Source: G965230065 sp965230065
GTDB taxonomy: Bacteria; Bacteroidota; Bacteroidia; Cytophagales; Cyclobacteriaceae
DNA length: 64,000 nucleotides
Assembly (NCBI GenBank): GCA_965230065.1
Contig: OZ245942.1
Coordinates: 2,480,001-2,544,000 of the forward strand
Direction: 5' to 3'
The notes under the pieces were generated by a model, which had not been told where the DNA came from, did not search any database, and was given only the letters and a program-made list of their open reading frames with translations. The translations under genes and the position numbers were made by a program. Position 1 is the first letter of the stretch. Every line of letters starts with the position of its first letter. Shown here one piece after another: positions 33,528 through 43,118 of the stretch.

Positions 33528-33555
33528 TTTTCCTAACCGTGCAGGGTTAGGAAAA
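33528..33555 (+). promoter_or_regulatory. Hairpin in the susC leader
   Basis: TTTTCCTAACC at 33528-33538 and GGTTAGGAAAA at 33545-33555 form a perfect 11-bp stem with loop GTGCAG, 33 bases before the susC ATG. It is the second of two tandem hairpins in a 100-bp gap, so it may be a leader control element or an operator. Confidence 0.5.
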
Positions 33556-33588
33556 GCATTAATTATGTAATAATTAACTCCCAAAACT

Positions 33589-36500
33589 ATGAAAATTCTT
33601 TTACTAAGAAAAGCTATTGCTATGGCAAAGTATGTCCTTTATGGTACGGTAGCCTTGTGTGTTTTTCTGAATGTTTTAGTCGCCAAAGACTCCAATGCCC
33701 AAAGAAAGAAACTGGATGAGGTTTTTGTCTCTATTCATGTTGAGAAAGGAACATTACAAGAGGTTTTCTCCAAAATCTCTAATACTACCAACTTCAGGTT
33801 CTCTTATAATGATGGCCAGGTTGATGTTAAGAAATTAGTGACCATACAGGCAGAAAACAGCTCGCTGGCCCATGTGTTGGGCGATTTGTCAAGAATGGAA
33901 AACCTTATATTCAAGCGAATTAATGATAATATCCATGTGTCTTTAATAGCAGAAGAACCGCCTGACAATAAACCGATGGTGGTTGATATACTGGCCATTG
34001 ATCTTTCAGGAAAGGTAATTTCGGCTGATGATAATGAGGGATTACCAGGTGTTAATGTATTAATCAAAGGTACTTCACAGGGCACCATCACCGATATTGA
34101 TGGGAATTTCAGGATTTCAGTAGAAATTGGAGATACTTTGGCTTTTTCATCTGTAGGCTACCTTACCGAGGAAATTCCTATCGAAAATAACCAATCTTAT
34201 TTAACAATCACACTTGTGCCGGATATTACCCAACTGGAAGAGATGGTCGTGGTTGGTTATGGCACACAAAGCAAGAGAAACCTGACCAGCGCTGTTTCTT
34301 CTATTGATGGCAATGATATTAAAGAAATGCCTGTCGCGGGTATCGATCAGGCACTGCAGGGTAGGGCAGCAGGGGTAATGGTTACCAATAATACAGGTGA
34401 ACCTGGTGGTGGCGTAACTATTCGGGTGCGAGGCACTACTTCTATTGGTTCGGGTAATGACCCCCTTTATGTGATTGACGGCGTGCCGGTAAACAATACC
34501 CAAACCGCCAATGTAAATGTAGGCGAGAGCAGAATGAATGAAATGTCCCAGTTGAATCCGGCAGATATAGCATCTATTGAAATTCTGAAAGATGCGGCTT
34601 CGGCTTCTATTTATGGAGCCAGGGCTTCTAATGGTGTGGTATTGATCACTACCAAGCGGGGCATCAAAGGGCAAAACCAACTCAGCTTGGACATGTACAC
34701 CGGGTTTTCTAACCCTACCAACCAATACGATTTGCTCGGGGCTTCCGATTTTGCCACCCTGGTAAATGAAGGGCGGGCACAGTTGGCCGATGAGGAACCT
34801 GGTTTGTCTCCTATTTTTGATGAGAATTTTATTGCCAATCCTACTACAGATACCGACTGGCAGGATGAAATTTTTCAAACGGGTGTGGTCAGTAGTATCA
34901 ACCTGGCAGCAAGGGGTGGTTCAGAAAGCACCCAATATATGGTGAGTGGGGGATATTTCAGTCAGGAAGGGATCATCATAGGTTCTGACTTCCAGCGGTA
35001 CAGCATGCGGGCCAATGTAGACCAAAAGATCAACAGTAAAATAAAGCTAGGCGCCAATTTATACGCTTCATATATAGACCAGCGCCGGTTAAAAAATGAT
35101 GGAAGCCCCACCAATGCAGATGCCGGTAACAATAACCATATCTATGGTGGGCCGGTGTTATCATCTGCCCTGGTAAAAAGTCCGGCTGCCAAAGTGTATG
35201 AAGACAATGGAAGCTTTGCCGTTGATACTTTGGCTCCTGTTTACTCCAATCCGGTGCGGCAGGCGATTGGGGTTGATATTGAAGGCAGGGTTACCCGTGT
35301 TACCGCCAGCTTATTTGCCGAATGGGACATTGTGCAGGGCTTGAATTTCCGCACCCAGTTTGCAGGCGATCTGCGGGGTGAATACGAAGATTGGTTCAAC
35401 CCACCCAACCCTAATTCCATTGATGGGCTTACGGGTGAAGGACGGGCTTCCCGCCGTACGTTCGATCAGGTTTTGTATACCATTGATAACTATTTTACTT
35501 ACGATTTTTCCATTGGTGAAAGCCATAATTTCACGGCCCTGATTGGTACCAGCTTTCAGCAAACAAACTGGGAAAGCAGCTTTTTGGGTGTGAGCAATAT
35601 TGAAAGTGATAAAATTACCACCCTGAATGCCGGGGTAGACATAGATATTGCTACTTCCACGGCCGAAGGCTGGGGTATTGCTTCCTACTTCAGTCGTTTA
35701 AATTATAACTATGATGGGAAATATCTCTTGTTATTGAATGCCCGGTATGATGGCTCTTCCCGTTTCGGAAAAGAAAACCGCTATGGCTTTTTCCCTTCAG
35801 GCTCTGTAGGCTGGCGTATTTCACAGGAGGGTTTTATGGATGGTGTAGCTTTTATCAATGATTTAAAATTAAGAGGGAGCTATGGACTTACCGGTAACCA
35901 GGAAATTGACAATTATGCGGGTAGGGGTATATTTGGCCTGGGTACAGGAACAAGTTCAGGTAATAATTATGGAGGGTCTACAGGCGCTACCATTACCAGT
36001 TTGCCCAGCCCCGACTTACAATGGGAAGAAACAGCCCAACTGGATATTGGTGTGGACCTTTCTATCCTCAATAACCGGATAAATATTACGGCTGATTATT
36101 ATGTAAAGCAAACGGATAACCTTCTCTTTAATATCCCTCTGCCTTCTACCACCGGTTTCAATACTAAGCTGGCCAATATTGGCAAAATGGAGAACAAAGG
36201 CTTTGAGTTCGCCATCAATTCTGTAAACATCCAGGGCAATGATTTTACATGGAGTTCCAATTTTAATATTTCTACCTTAGAAAATGAGGTGGTTTCTCTC
36301 CTTGATGGAGAAGATATTATTGTAGGCAGCCAATTCAATGGTTTTAGCATAGCCCGGGAAGGCGAAGAAATTAGTTTTTATCTATACGAAAGGGAAGAGT
36401 TTGTAGATCCGGAAACCGGGCTCACAGTACTTATAGATCAGGATGGTGATGGTGGGCTGGCCGATGAAGGCGACCTGGTGCTGGCTGGCAGTCCGTTTCC

Positions 36501-37044
36501 TGACTTCTTTGGTGGGTTTACCAATAACCTGAACTACAAAAATTTTGACCTTTCACTCTTCTTCCAGTATTCATATGGCAATAAAATATTCAACCTCACC
36601 CGTAAGTTTATGGAAGAATTAAGGCTGCAAGACCGCTCTATCATAGGGGCCAATACCACACAGAAATCATTTGATAAACGCTGGCAGCAGGTAGGGGATG
36701 TTACCGAATATCCCAAAGTAAATTATGATGATGCTAACAATCAGCACAATACCCCTCATACCGGATGGCTGGAAGATGGTTCTTATTTACGTTTAAAAAC
36801 ACTGAGCCTGGGTTATACTTTTGGCAGTAAAGTTTTGGAGAAGCTAAGGATGACCAATGCCCGGGTGTATTTCTCTTCCAACAACCTGCTCACTTTTACC
36901 AAATACAGCGGGTTTGATCCGGAGGTTGACCATTTTACGGGCGTAAATGGAGCTACTACCAATAGCGGGCTTAGGAGAGGTTATGATTATGGTTCTTATC
37001 CTCAATCCAGAACTTTTGTGTGGGGTGTAAATATTACCTTCTAA
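33589..37044 (+). CDS. SusC/RagA-type TonB-dependent outer-membrane receptor with STN domain
   Basis: This 1151-residue protein has a signal peptide (about 1-37), then a secretin/TonB STN domain (about 55-105, LQEVFSKISNTTNFRFSYND). A carboxypeptidase-regulatory-like domain follows (about 140-220, GLPGVNVLIKGTSQGTITD), then the plug starting VVVGYGTQSKRNLTSAVSSI, and a C-terminal barrel ending in aromatic VWGVNITF. The STN domain signals to FecR, so this receptor is both importer and sensor. It forms the barrel under the SusD lid encoded 35 bp downstream. The ligand is unknown, presumably an oligosaccharide. Confidence 0.94.
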   Translation: MKILLLRKAIAMAKYVLYGTVALCVFLNVLVAKDSNAQRKKLDEVFVSIHVEKGTLQEVFSKISNTTNFRFSYNDGQVDVKKLVTIQAENSSLAHVLGDLSRMENLIFKRINDNIHVSLIAEEPPDNKPMVVDILAIDLSGKVISADDNEGLPGVNVLIKGTSQGTITDIDGNFRISVEIGDTLAFSSVGYLTEEIPIENNQSYLTITLVPDITQLEEMVVVGYGTQSKRNLTSAVSSIDGNDIKEMPVAGIDQALQGRAAGVMVTNNTGEPGGGVTIRVRGTTSIGSGNDPLYVIDGVPVNNTQTANVNVGESRMNEMSQLNPADIASIEILKDAASASIYGARASNGVVLITTKRGIKGQNQLSLDMYTGFSNPTNQYDLLGASDFATLVNEGRAQLADEEPGLSPIFDENFIANPTTDTDWQDEIFQTGVVSSINLAARGGSESTQYMVSGGYFSQEGIIIGSDFQRYSMRANVDQKINSKIKLGANLYASYIDQRRLKNDGSPTNADAGNNNHIYGGPVLSSALVKSPAAKVYEDNGSFAVDTLAPVYSNPVRQAIGVDIEGRVTRVTASLFAEWDIVQGLNFRTQFAGDLRGEYEDWFNPPNPNSIDGLTGEGRASRRTFDQVLYTIDNYFTYDFSIGESHNFTALIGTSFQQTNWESSFLGVSNIESDKITTLNAGVDIDIATSTAEGWGIASYFSRLNYNYDGKYLLLLNARYDGSSRFGKENRYGFFPSGSVGWRISQEGFMDGVAFINDLKLRGSYGLTGNQEIDNYAGRGIFGLGTGTSSGNNYGGSTGATITSLPSPDLQWEETAQLDIGVDLSILNNRINITADYYVKQTDNLLFNIPLPSTTGFNTKLANIGKMENKGFEFAINSVNIQGNDFTWSSNFNISTLENEVVSLLDGEDIIVGSQFNGFSIAREGEEISFYLYEREEFVDPETGLTVLIDQDGDGGLADEGDLVLAGSPFPDFFGGFTNNLNYKNFDLSLFFQYSYGNKIFNLTRKFMEELRLQDRSIIGANTTQKSFDKRWQQVGDVTEYPKVNYDDANNQHNTPHTGWLEDGSYLRLKTLSLGYTFGSKVLEKLRMTNARVYFSSNNLLTFTKYSGFDPEVDHFTGVNGATTNSGLRRGYDYGSYPQSRTFVWGVNITF

Positions 37045-37079
37045 ATAGCGCAGTCATGCCTAACTTAAAATCGAGAGAG

Positions 37080-38594
37080 ATGAAAAATAAACATATAAAA
37101 ATCATACTGTTATTGCCTTTGTGTCTGTATTTCAGTCAATGTGATGTGCTGGATCAGGAACCAATCTCTGTAGCAGAAGTAAGTACTTTTTACGACTCCC
37201 CTTCTGCAGCTGAAATCGGACTGGTAGGCTGTTATAACCGCTTTTTTCAAGAATCGGGCTACTCCCGCCTGATTATGTACTTGCAGGCTTCATCTGATGA
37301 CGTGAAACAGCCCAATGGGTTTGCTTTTCAAATGAAAGACCGTTCCCAGCTTACGGCCAATCCGGCCAGTGGAGGTGGGTATGATTTAGCCTGGAAACAA
37401 ATGTATGAAGCTATTGCCAATGTAAATTACCTGATTGAGCAGGTGGCTTTAATTCCCGATCAGGAATTTGTAGATCCTACACAGTTTCCTGACAGGAACA
37501 GAAAAACTGAAATTTTGGCCGAAGCTCATTTTCTGCGAGGTATCGTTTACTACTATCTTACCATGACCTGGCGGGATGTGCCTCTGATTTTGGAGTTTCC
37601 TGAAGGGGGGCCGGAAGACAATTATGTTGCAAAATCGACACAGGAAGAAATTTTGGCGCAGGTAAAAGATGACCTGATGATTGCCGAAGAAGATTTGCCA
37701 GATGTAATTACCAACTATGTAGATGGCAACCCCACCAACCAACGAAAAGGAAAAGCCAGCAAGTGGGCAGCTAAGGCCTATTTGGCCCGGATTGCCTTAT
37801 GGGAGAAAGATTGGCAAAAAGCTTTGGAACTTTCCAATGAAATCATCAATAGTGGGCAATTTTCATTTACTCCCAATTGGGTAGATATGTTCATTCATCC
37901 TATGAATGCCTCAGAGTCAATTTTTGAACAGCAAAACGACTTCTCTCCTGGCTTTTTCGGTTCTGGCACTTTCGGATGGTTTTTCGGATACGATTTCGAG
38001 TGGACAGAAAGTGCACTGGAGCTTTATGAAAAGCCTGATACCATTGGGGTTACTCAGGGAAAAGACGTACGTTTTGATAATAGCTATGCTCCACACCCCT
38101 GGGGCGGCACTGATAACCTGCCTCGCAAGCACGTGCCTCCCGAAGGTTTTGAAAATGGAGGTGTGGAAAGTATGAACTTCGTACTGGTACGGTTATCTGA
38201 AATTTACTTTATTAAAGCTGAAGCCCTTACAGAATTGAATTACGAAGGCAATAAAGCTGAAGTGTTGGATATTCTGAACATGATGCGGGAGCGTACGCGG
38301 GATGAAGATTTTGTAAACCGCTGGTTCAGCACTGCTCCTGTAGGTACTGCCGGTATTCCGGTACTTACCCAGGCCGATACAGATACCCCGGAAAAAATGC
38401 AACAGGCCATTCGGGATGAAAAAAGAAGAGAGTTGATGTGGGAAGATGGTACACGATGGATCGATCTCTTGCGATGGGATAAAGACTATGCTATGCAAAT
38501 CACCAATGCAGATTCTGAAGATAAGCTGTACTTACCCATCCACTCCGATGAGATATTGAGAAATCCAAAGTTAGCACAGAATCCGGCCTATTAA
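37080..38594 (+). CDS. SusD/RagB-type glycan-binding lipoprotein
   Basis: The start at 37080 gives a lipoprotein signal (MKNKHIKIILLLPLCLYFSQ, then Cys). The longer frame from 37020 overlaps the end of susC and would displace the signal. The 504-residue protein has the SusD N-terminal motifs (VAEVSTFYDSPSAAEIGLVG, AEAHFLRGIVYYYL) and the C-terminal RagB region ending RRELMWEDGTRWIDLLRWDK and LYLPIHSDEI. It is a surface lid that captures substrate for the SusC barrel. Confidence 0.93.
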   Translation: MKNKHIKIILLLPLCLYFSQCDVLDQEPISVAEVSTFYDSPSAAEIGLVGCYNRFFQESGYSRLIMYLQASSDDVKQPNGFAFQMKDRSQLTANPASGGGYDLAWKQMYEAIANVNYLIEQVALIPDQEFVDPTQFPDRNRKTEILAEAHFLRGIVYYYLTMTWRDVPLILEFPEGGPEDNYVAKSTQEEILAQVKDDLMIAEEDLPDVITNYVDGNPTNQRKGKASKWAAKAYLARIALWEKDWQKALELSNEIINSGQFSFTPNWVDMFIHPMNASESIFEQQNDFSPGFFGSGTFGWFFGYDFEWTESALELYEKPDTIGVTQGKDVRFDNSYAPHPWGGTDNLPRKHVPPEGFENGGVESMNFVLVRLSEIYFIKAEALTELNYEGNKAEVLDILNMMRERTRDEDFVNRWFSTAPVGTAGIPVLTQADTDTPEKMQQAIRDEKRRELMWEDGTRWIDLLRWDKDYAMQITNADSEDKLYLPIHSDEILRNPKLAQNPAY

Positions 38595-38601
38595 GTTCTG
38601 T

Positions 38602-41600
38602 ATGAATACTAATTATTCTTTATTATTAATTCTTCTTATTACAACAGCCTGTAAGGAAGGAAAGCCAACCGATGAACCCCTTTTTCATCGGTTGGCTCCT
38701 GAGCTTACAGGTATTTATTTCTCCAACGATATTCAGGAAAATAAACATTACAACCTCTATGATTATGAATACATATACAATGGCGGAGGTGTAGCTATCC
38801 TGGATGTGAACAATGATGGGTTACAAGACATTTTCCTCTCTGGCAATATGGTGCCCAGCCGTTTGTACCTTAATCAGGGCAATCTACAGTTTCAGGATAT
38901 CACGGAATCTTCCGGTATATTGGCCGATAGCTGGGCTACCGGAGTGGCGGTGGCAGACCTTAACCACGACGGGTATGATGATATTTACGTTTGTGCTGCC
39001 GGAAATAAAGAAGTTTCCAACACAGCCAATCTTTTATATATAAACAATCGGGACAATACTTTTACAGAAGCAGCGTCTCAGTATGGCATTGCCGATACCC
39101 TCCTCACTACCCAGGCTGCCTTTTTCGACTACGACCGGGATGGTGACCTGGACTTATACCTCATGAATTTTGGTAATGAAAAATGGGTGAAAAACTTCAT
39201 TTATCCTAAAATTACCGACGGCTCGGGGCCTGGAGCGGATAGATTGTATAGAAATGACACTACCCTTGGCTCCTCCTTGAAGGGGGATGAAAGGGGCATG
39301 TTCACTGACGTAACCCAAGAAGCAGGCATCCTTGCGGAAGGTTACGGACTGGGCATCTCTATTTTTGATATCAACGAAGACGGATGGCCGGATATTTATG
39401 TTTCTAATGATTACCTGGACGATGACCTGATTTATGTGAACAGTCAGGATGGTACTTTTAAAGAAAGTGCAGCAGATTACCTGAAGCATACCAGCAACTT
39501 TGGTATGGGTAATGATGTGGCTGATATCAACAACGATGGCCTGGCCGACATCATGGTGGTGGATATGCTGCCCGAAGATAATGAGCGACAGAAAGTATTT
39601 GCCGGGGCCATGAACTACGACAAATTTATGCTGGCGCGTCAGCATGGCTATATGCCCGCTTATATGCGCAATACACTGCAATTGAACAACGGTACAGGCC
39701 CCCATGGACAGCCTGCTTTCAGTGAAATAGGACAACTGGCAGGTGTCTCTAATACCGACTGGAGTTGGTCTGTACTTTTTGCTGATTATGACAACGATGG
39801 CTACAGAGACCTTTTTGTAGGCAATGGCTATAAGAAAGAAATTACCAATATGGACTTTTCCATGTACATCAGCCTTACCTATGAGCAGAAAAATAAAAAG
39901 GACAGACTGACCGTGAAAGGAGGGGATGAGCAGCAACGAAAAAAGTTCCTGGAGTTACTGGGTGAACTCAGAGACAGCAAAATCCGGAATTATTTTTATC
40001 AAAACAACGGAGCTACACCCGGAAAAGAGCTTACTTTTACCAAAAAATCGGAAGAATGGGGGATTCATGAAGCCACCTTTTCCAACGGGGCTGCCTATGC
40101 CGATCTGGACAATGATGGCGACCTTGATTTGGTCGTGAACAATATCAATGATGTGGCTTTTTTGTACGAAAACAAAGCCAGTGAATTATTTGATCATAAT
40201 TACCTGAGAGTAAAACTATCTGGAGATTCCCAGAACACTGCCGGACTGGGAGCCAAAGTGAGCATCTTCTATGAAGGTCAGCAGCAGGTGCATGAGTTTT
40301 CTCCTTACCGGGGCTTTCAGTCTACGGTGGAAAACATGATTCATTTTGGCTTGGGAAAACATGATAAAGCAGATAGTATAAAGGTTACCTGGAACGATGG
40401 GAAAGTGCAGGTTTTGAACGATGTAGGTGCAAATCAGTTCATTTCATTAGAATACAGGAATGCAACCCCGGATACCAAACCAGATAAAATAATAAACCCC
40501 GTTTTCAAAGAAGTATCCCAAATCTACGGTATTGATTTCACCCACCAGGAAGAGGAATATATTGACTTCAAACTGGAGCCACTCTTGCCACACAAATACT
40601 CCCAGAACGGGCCGGGCATGGCCGTGGGTGATGTTAACGGTGATGGCTTAGAAGATTTCATCATCGGGGGGTCACGTGACTATCCTGCTACAATTTTTTA
40701 TCAGGGCGAAAACGAAAAATTTACACGGGTTAATTTAAACCAGGGAGAAACCCACGAAGATATGGGGCTGTTGTTGTTTGATACAGATAATGACAATGAC
40801 CTGGATTTGTATGTAGTGAGTGGTGGCAATGAAACGTTTGCGGGTGCCAGCGATTACCAGGACAGGCTCTACAAAAATGATGGAAAAGGAAATTTCACCA
40901 AAGATGCAACTGCCCTGCCCCGCCTGAATACCAGTGGGTCTTGTGTTACAGCTGCCGATTATGACCGGGATGGCGATCTGGATTTATTTGTAGGGGGCAG
41001 GGTATACCCTGGCAGCTATCCAATGCCTGTGTCCAGCTATATTTTAAGAAATGACAGAGGGAGTTTCACCGATGTAACTCCTTCCATTTGCTCGGAACTG
41101 CAAAAAGCAGGCATGGTAACTTCTGCCTTATGGACTGATTTTGACAATGATGGCTGGACAGACCTGATTGTAGTGGGTGAATGGATGCCCATCACTTTTT
41201 ACAAAAATGTACAGGGGAAATTTGAGAACGTAACCCGGTCAGCCGGCCTTAAAAACACCCATGGGTGGTGGAACAGCATTACAGGTGGAGATTTTGACAA
41301 CGATGGAGATACCGATTATATAGCAGGCAATTTGGGGTTAAACACCCAGTACAAGGCATCTCCGGAGGAGCCTGTATGTGTGTATGCCAAAGATTTTGAC
41401 GAAAGCGGAAGCCTGGATGCAGTATTATGTTATTACATCATGGGCAAGAATTATCCGGCGCCTTCCCGGGACGAGATGATTGACCAAATGCGGTATATAA
41501 AGAAAAAATTCCCCCAATACATAGATTATGCCCGGGCGGGCGTACAGGATGTGTTTTCAAAGAAAGAACTGGAAACAGCATATGTGGTGAAAAGCGAACG

Positions 41601-42198
41601 GTTTGAAAGCAGCTATATCGAGAACCTGGGAGGAGGTAAGTTTGCCATAAAATCCTTACCCATAGAAGCACAATTTGCACCTCTCTATGGTTTACTAAGT
41701 GAAGATATAGATCATGATGGCCACCTTGATATTTTGGCCGTAGGTAACTCTTATGCTACCGAAGTGGAACGAGGGTGGTACGATGCCCTTAAAGGAGTTT
41801 ACCTCAAAGGAGATGGAAAAGGAAACTTTAACTCCTTACCCCTGCGCGAAAGTGGTTTTTTGGCTGATGGAGATGCCAAAAGCCTGGTTATATTGATCAC
41901 CCAAAAAGGCAAGCGTCTGACAGTGGCAGGCCAAAACAAAGGTAAACTCAAAGTATTTGCAGAAAGTAAGGAACCCCCACAAAAAATATTGAAACTTGAG
42001 CCAGATGATAAGTGGATAGAAATTACTTACCAGAATGGCATACAGAGAAAAGATGAACTGTATTACGGGGCAGCTTATCTGTCACAGTCTTCCAGAACCT
42101 GGAAGATACCGGAAAATGCAAAATCCGTGTATGTGTACGATCATGCAGGCAAATCCAGAAACATCGAATTCTCTCAAAAATATTTGACTTCGGAGTAA
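38602..42198 (+). CDS. FG-GAP/VCBS-repeat lipoprotein with UnbV/ASPIC domain (CRTAC1-like)
   Basis: This 1198-residue lipoprotein has a lipobox around TTAC (C16). Two groups of propeller blades carry calcium-type DxNxDG loops: DVNNDGLQDIF, DLNHDGYDDIYV, DYDRDGDLDLYL, DINEDGWPDIYV and DYDNDGYRDLFV in the first half, then DVNGDGLEDFIIGG, DYDRDGDLDLFVGG and DFDNDGWTDLIVVG in the second. Between them, at about 535-625, is a UnbV/ASPIC segment (GLGAKVSIFYEG...YRGFQST...FGLG). Such proteins are common next to SusCD in this phylum. They are thought to bind glycans or calcium, not to act as enzymes. Confidence 0.9.
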   Translation: MNTNYSLLLILLITTACKEGKPTDEPLFHRLAPELTGIYFSNDIQENKHYNLYDYEYIYNGGGVAILDVNNDGLQDIFLSGNMVPSRLYLNQGNLQFQDITESSGILADSWATGVAVADLNHDGYDDIYVCAAGNKEVSNTANLLYINNRDNTFTEAASQYGIADTLLTTQAAFFDYDRDGDLDLYLMNFGNEKWVKNFIYPKITDGSGPGADRLYRNDTTLGSSLKGDERGMFTDVTQEAGILAEGYGLGISIFDINEDGWPDIYVSNDYLDDDLIYVNSQDGTFKESAADYLKHTSNFGMGNDVADINNDGLADIMVVDMLPEDNERQKVFAGAMNYDKFMLARQHGYMPAYMRNTLQLNNGTGPHGQPAFSEIGQLAGVSNTDWSWSVLFADYDNDGYRDLFVGNGYKKEITNMDFSMYISLTYEQKNKKDRLTVKGGDEQQRKKFLELLGELRDSKIRNYFYQNNGATPGKELTFTKKSEEWGIHEATFSNGAAYADLDNDGDLDLVVNNINDVAFLYENKASELFDHNYLRVKLSGDSQNTAGLGAKVSIFYEGQQQVHEFSPYRGFQSTVENMIHFGLGKHDKADSIKVTWNDGKVQVLNDVGANQFISLEYRNATPDTKPDKIINPVFKEVSQIYGIDFTHQEEEYIDFKLEPLLPHKYSQNGPGMAVGDVNGDGLEDFIIGGSRDYPATIFYQGENEKFTRVNLNQGETHEDMGLLLFDTDNDNDLDLYVVSGGNETFAGASDYQDRLYKNDGKGNFTKDATALPRLNTSGSCVTAADYDRDGDLDLFVGGRVYPGSYPMPVSSYILRNDRGSFTDVTPSICSELQKAGMVTSALWTDFDNDGWTDLIVVGEWMPITFYKNVQGKFENVTRSAGLKNTHGWWNSITGGDFDNDGDTDYIAGNLGLNTQYKASPEEPVCVYAKDFDESGSLDAVLCYYIMGKNYPAPSRDEMIDQMRYIKKKFPQYIDYARAGVQDVFSKKELETAYVVKSERFESSYIENLGGGKFAIKSLPIEAQFAPLYGLLSEDIDHDGHLDILAVGNSYATEVERGWYDALKGVYLKGDGKGNFNSLPLRESGFLADGDAKSLVILITQKGKRLTVAGQNKGKLKVFAESKEPPQKILKLEPDDKWIEITYQNGIQRKDELYYGAAYLSQSSRTWKIPENAKSVYVYDHAGKSRNIEFSQKYLTSE

Positions 42199-42199
42199 T

Positions 42200-43102
42200 A
42201 TGATGCAGGTCATACAGACAGGTATTTTACTTTTAATAATTGGCATGCTCACCGCGTGCAGCAAAGGGTATGAAACAACTTTATCAGGACTGCAATACAA
42301 ATTTGAACAGGAAGGAAAAGGAGCCAAACCTGAAGATGGTGAGTATTTAATGGTACAGGCCATTTTTACAGCACAAAACGATTCGATCATTTTCAACTCC
42401 TACGAAAACAACATGCTTGTGCCGGTTCGCTATGACACCTTATCAGCAGCCCTGCAAAATACCACCTTGCTGGAAGAAGGTTTTTTTATGATGCGACAAG
42501 GCGACTCTGCAACTTTTAAAATACAGGCAGAAAATCTTTATGAAAGAACCTTCGGGGCTAGTTTGCCTCCCAACATACCCCGGGGTAGCCTGGTTACCTG
42601 CCAGGTAAAAGCAGAAGAAATATTAACCGCACAGGCTTATGCGCAATGGCAAAAAGATCAGATAAAAAAGAAGCAGGAACAATTTGCCCTACAAAGTAAA
42701 AGTCAACTGGAAAGTGATATAGCAATTATTGATGCTTACCTGAAAGAAAATAATTTGGAGCCCCGGACCTCCGACTCAGGTTTACGATACATCATCCATA
42801 AAGGGGGAACAGGGGCTTACCCAACCCAGGGAGACACTGTATTATTTCACTATCAGGGAAAATTACTGGATGGCACTGTTATCCTCGATTCTAAAGAAAA
42901 AGACCGTACGCCCCGCTCATTTATAATGGGTAGCCAACAGATACTCACAGGATGGGAAGAAGGTATCGGCTATCTTAAAAAAGGAGCGGAAGCAAGGTTG
43001 TTTATTCCATCTCCTCTGGCTTATGGCGCGAGAGGGCTGCAAAATGTGATTGATCCGAATACCATTCTGGTCATAGATATTGAATTGATAGAGATACGAT
43101 AA
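42200..43102 (+). CDS. FKBP-type peptidyl-prolyl isomerase lipoprotein
   Basis: This 300-residue lipoprotein has lipobox MLTAC (C20). The C-terminal 115 residues are a canonical FKBP domain (SGLRYIIHKGGTGAYPTQGD, FHYQGKLLDGTVI, GWEEGIGYLKKGAEARLFIP, AYGARG). The N-terminal half (about 30-140) looks like a degenerate second FKBP-like domain, with a charged helical linker between them. It would speed proline isomerisation of exported proteins. It is unusual inside a SusCD run and starts 1 bp after the FG-GAP gene, so it may help fold the locus's own surface proteins. Confidence 0.88.
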   Translation: MMQVIQTGILLLIIGMLTACSKGYETTLSGLQYKFEQEGKGAKPEDGEYLMVQAIFTAQNDSIIFNSYENNMLVPVRYDTLSAALQNTTLLEEGFFMMRQGDSATFKIQAENLYERTFGASLPPNIPRGSLVTCQVKAEEILTAQAYAQWQKDQIKKKQEQFALQSKSQLESDIAIIDAYLKENNLEPRTSDSGLRYIIHKGGTGAYPTQGDTVLFHYQGKLLDGTVILDSKEKDRTPRSFIMGSQQILTGWEEGIGYLKKGAEARLFIPSPLAYGARGLQNVIDPNTILVIDIELIEIR

Positions 43103-43118
43103 AGTAAAAAGTTGATGA

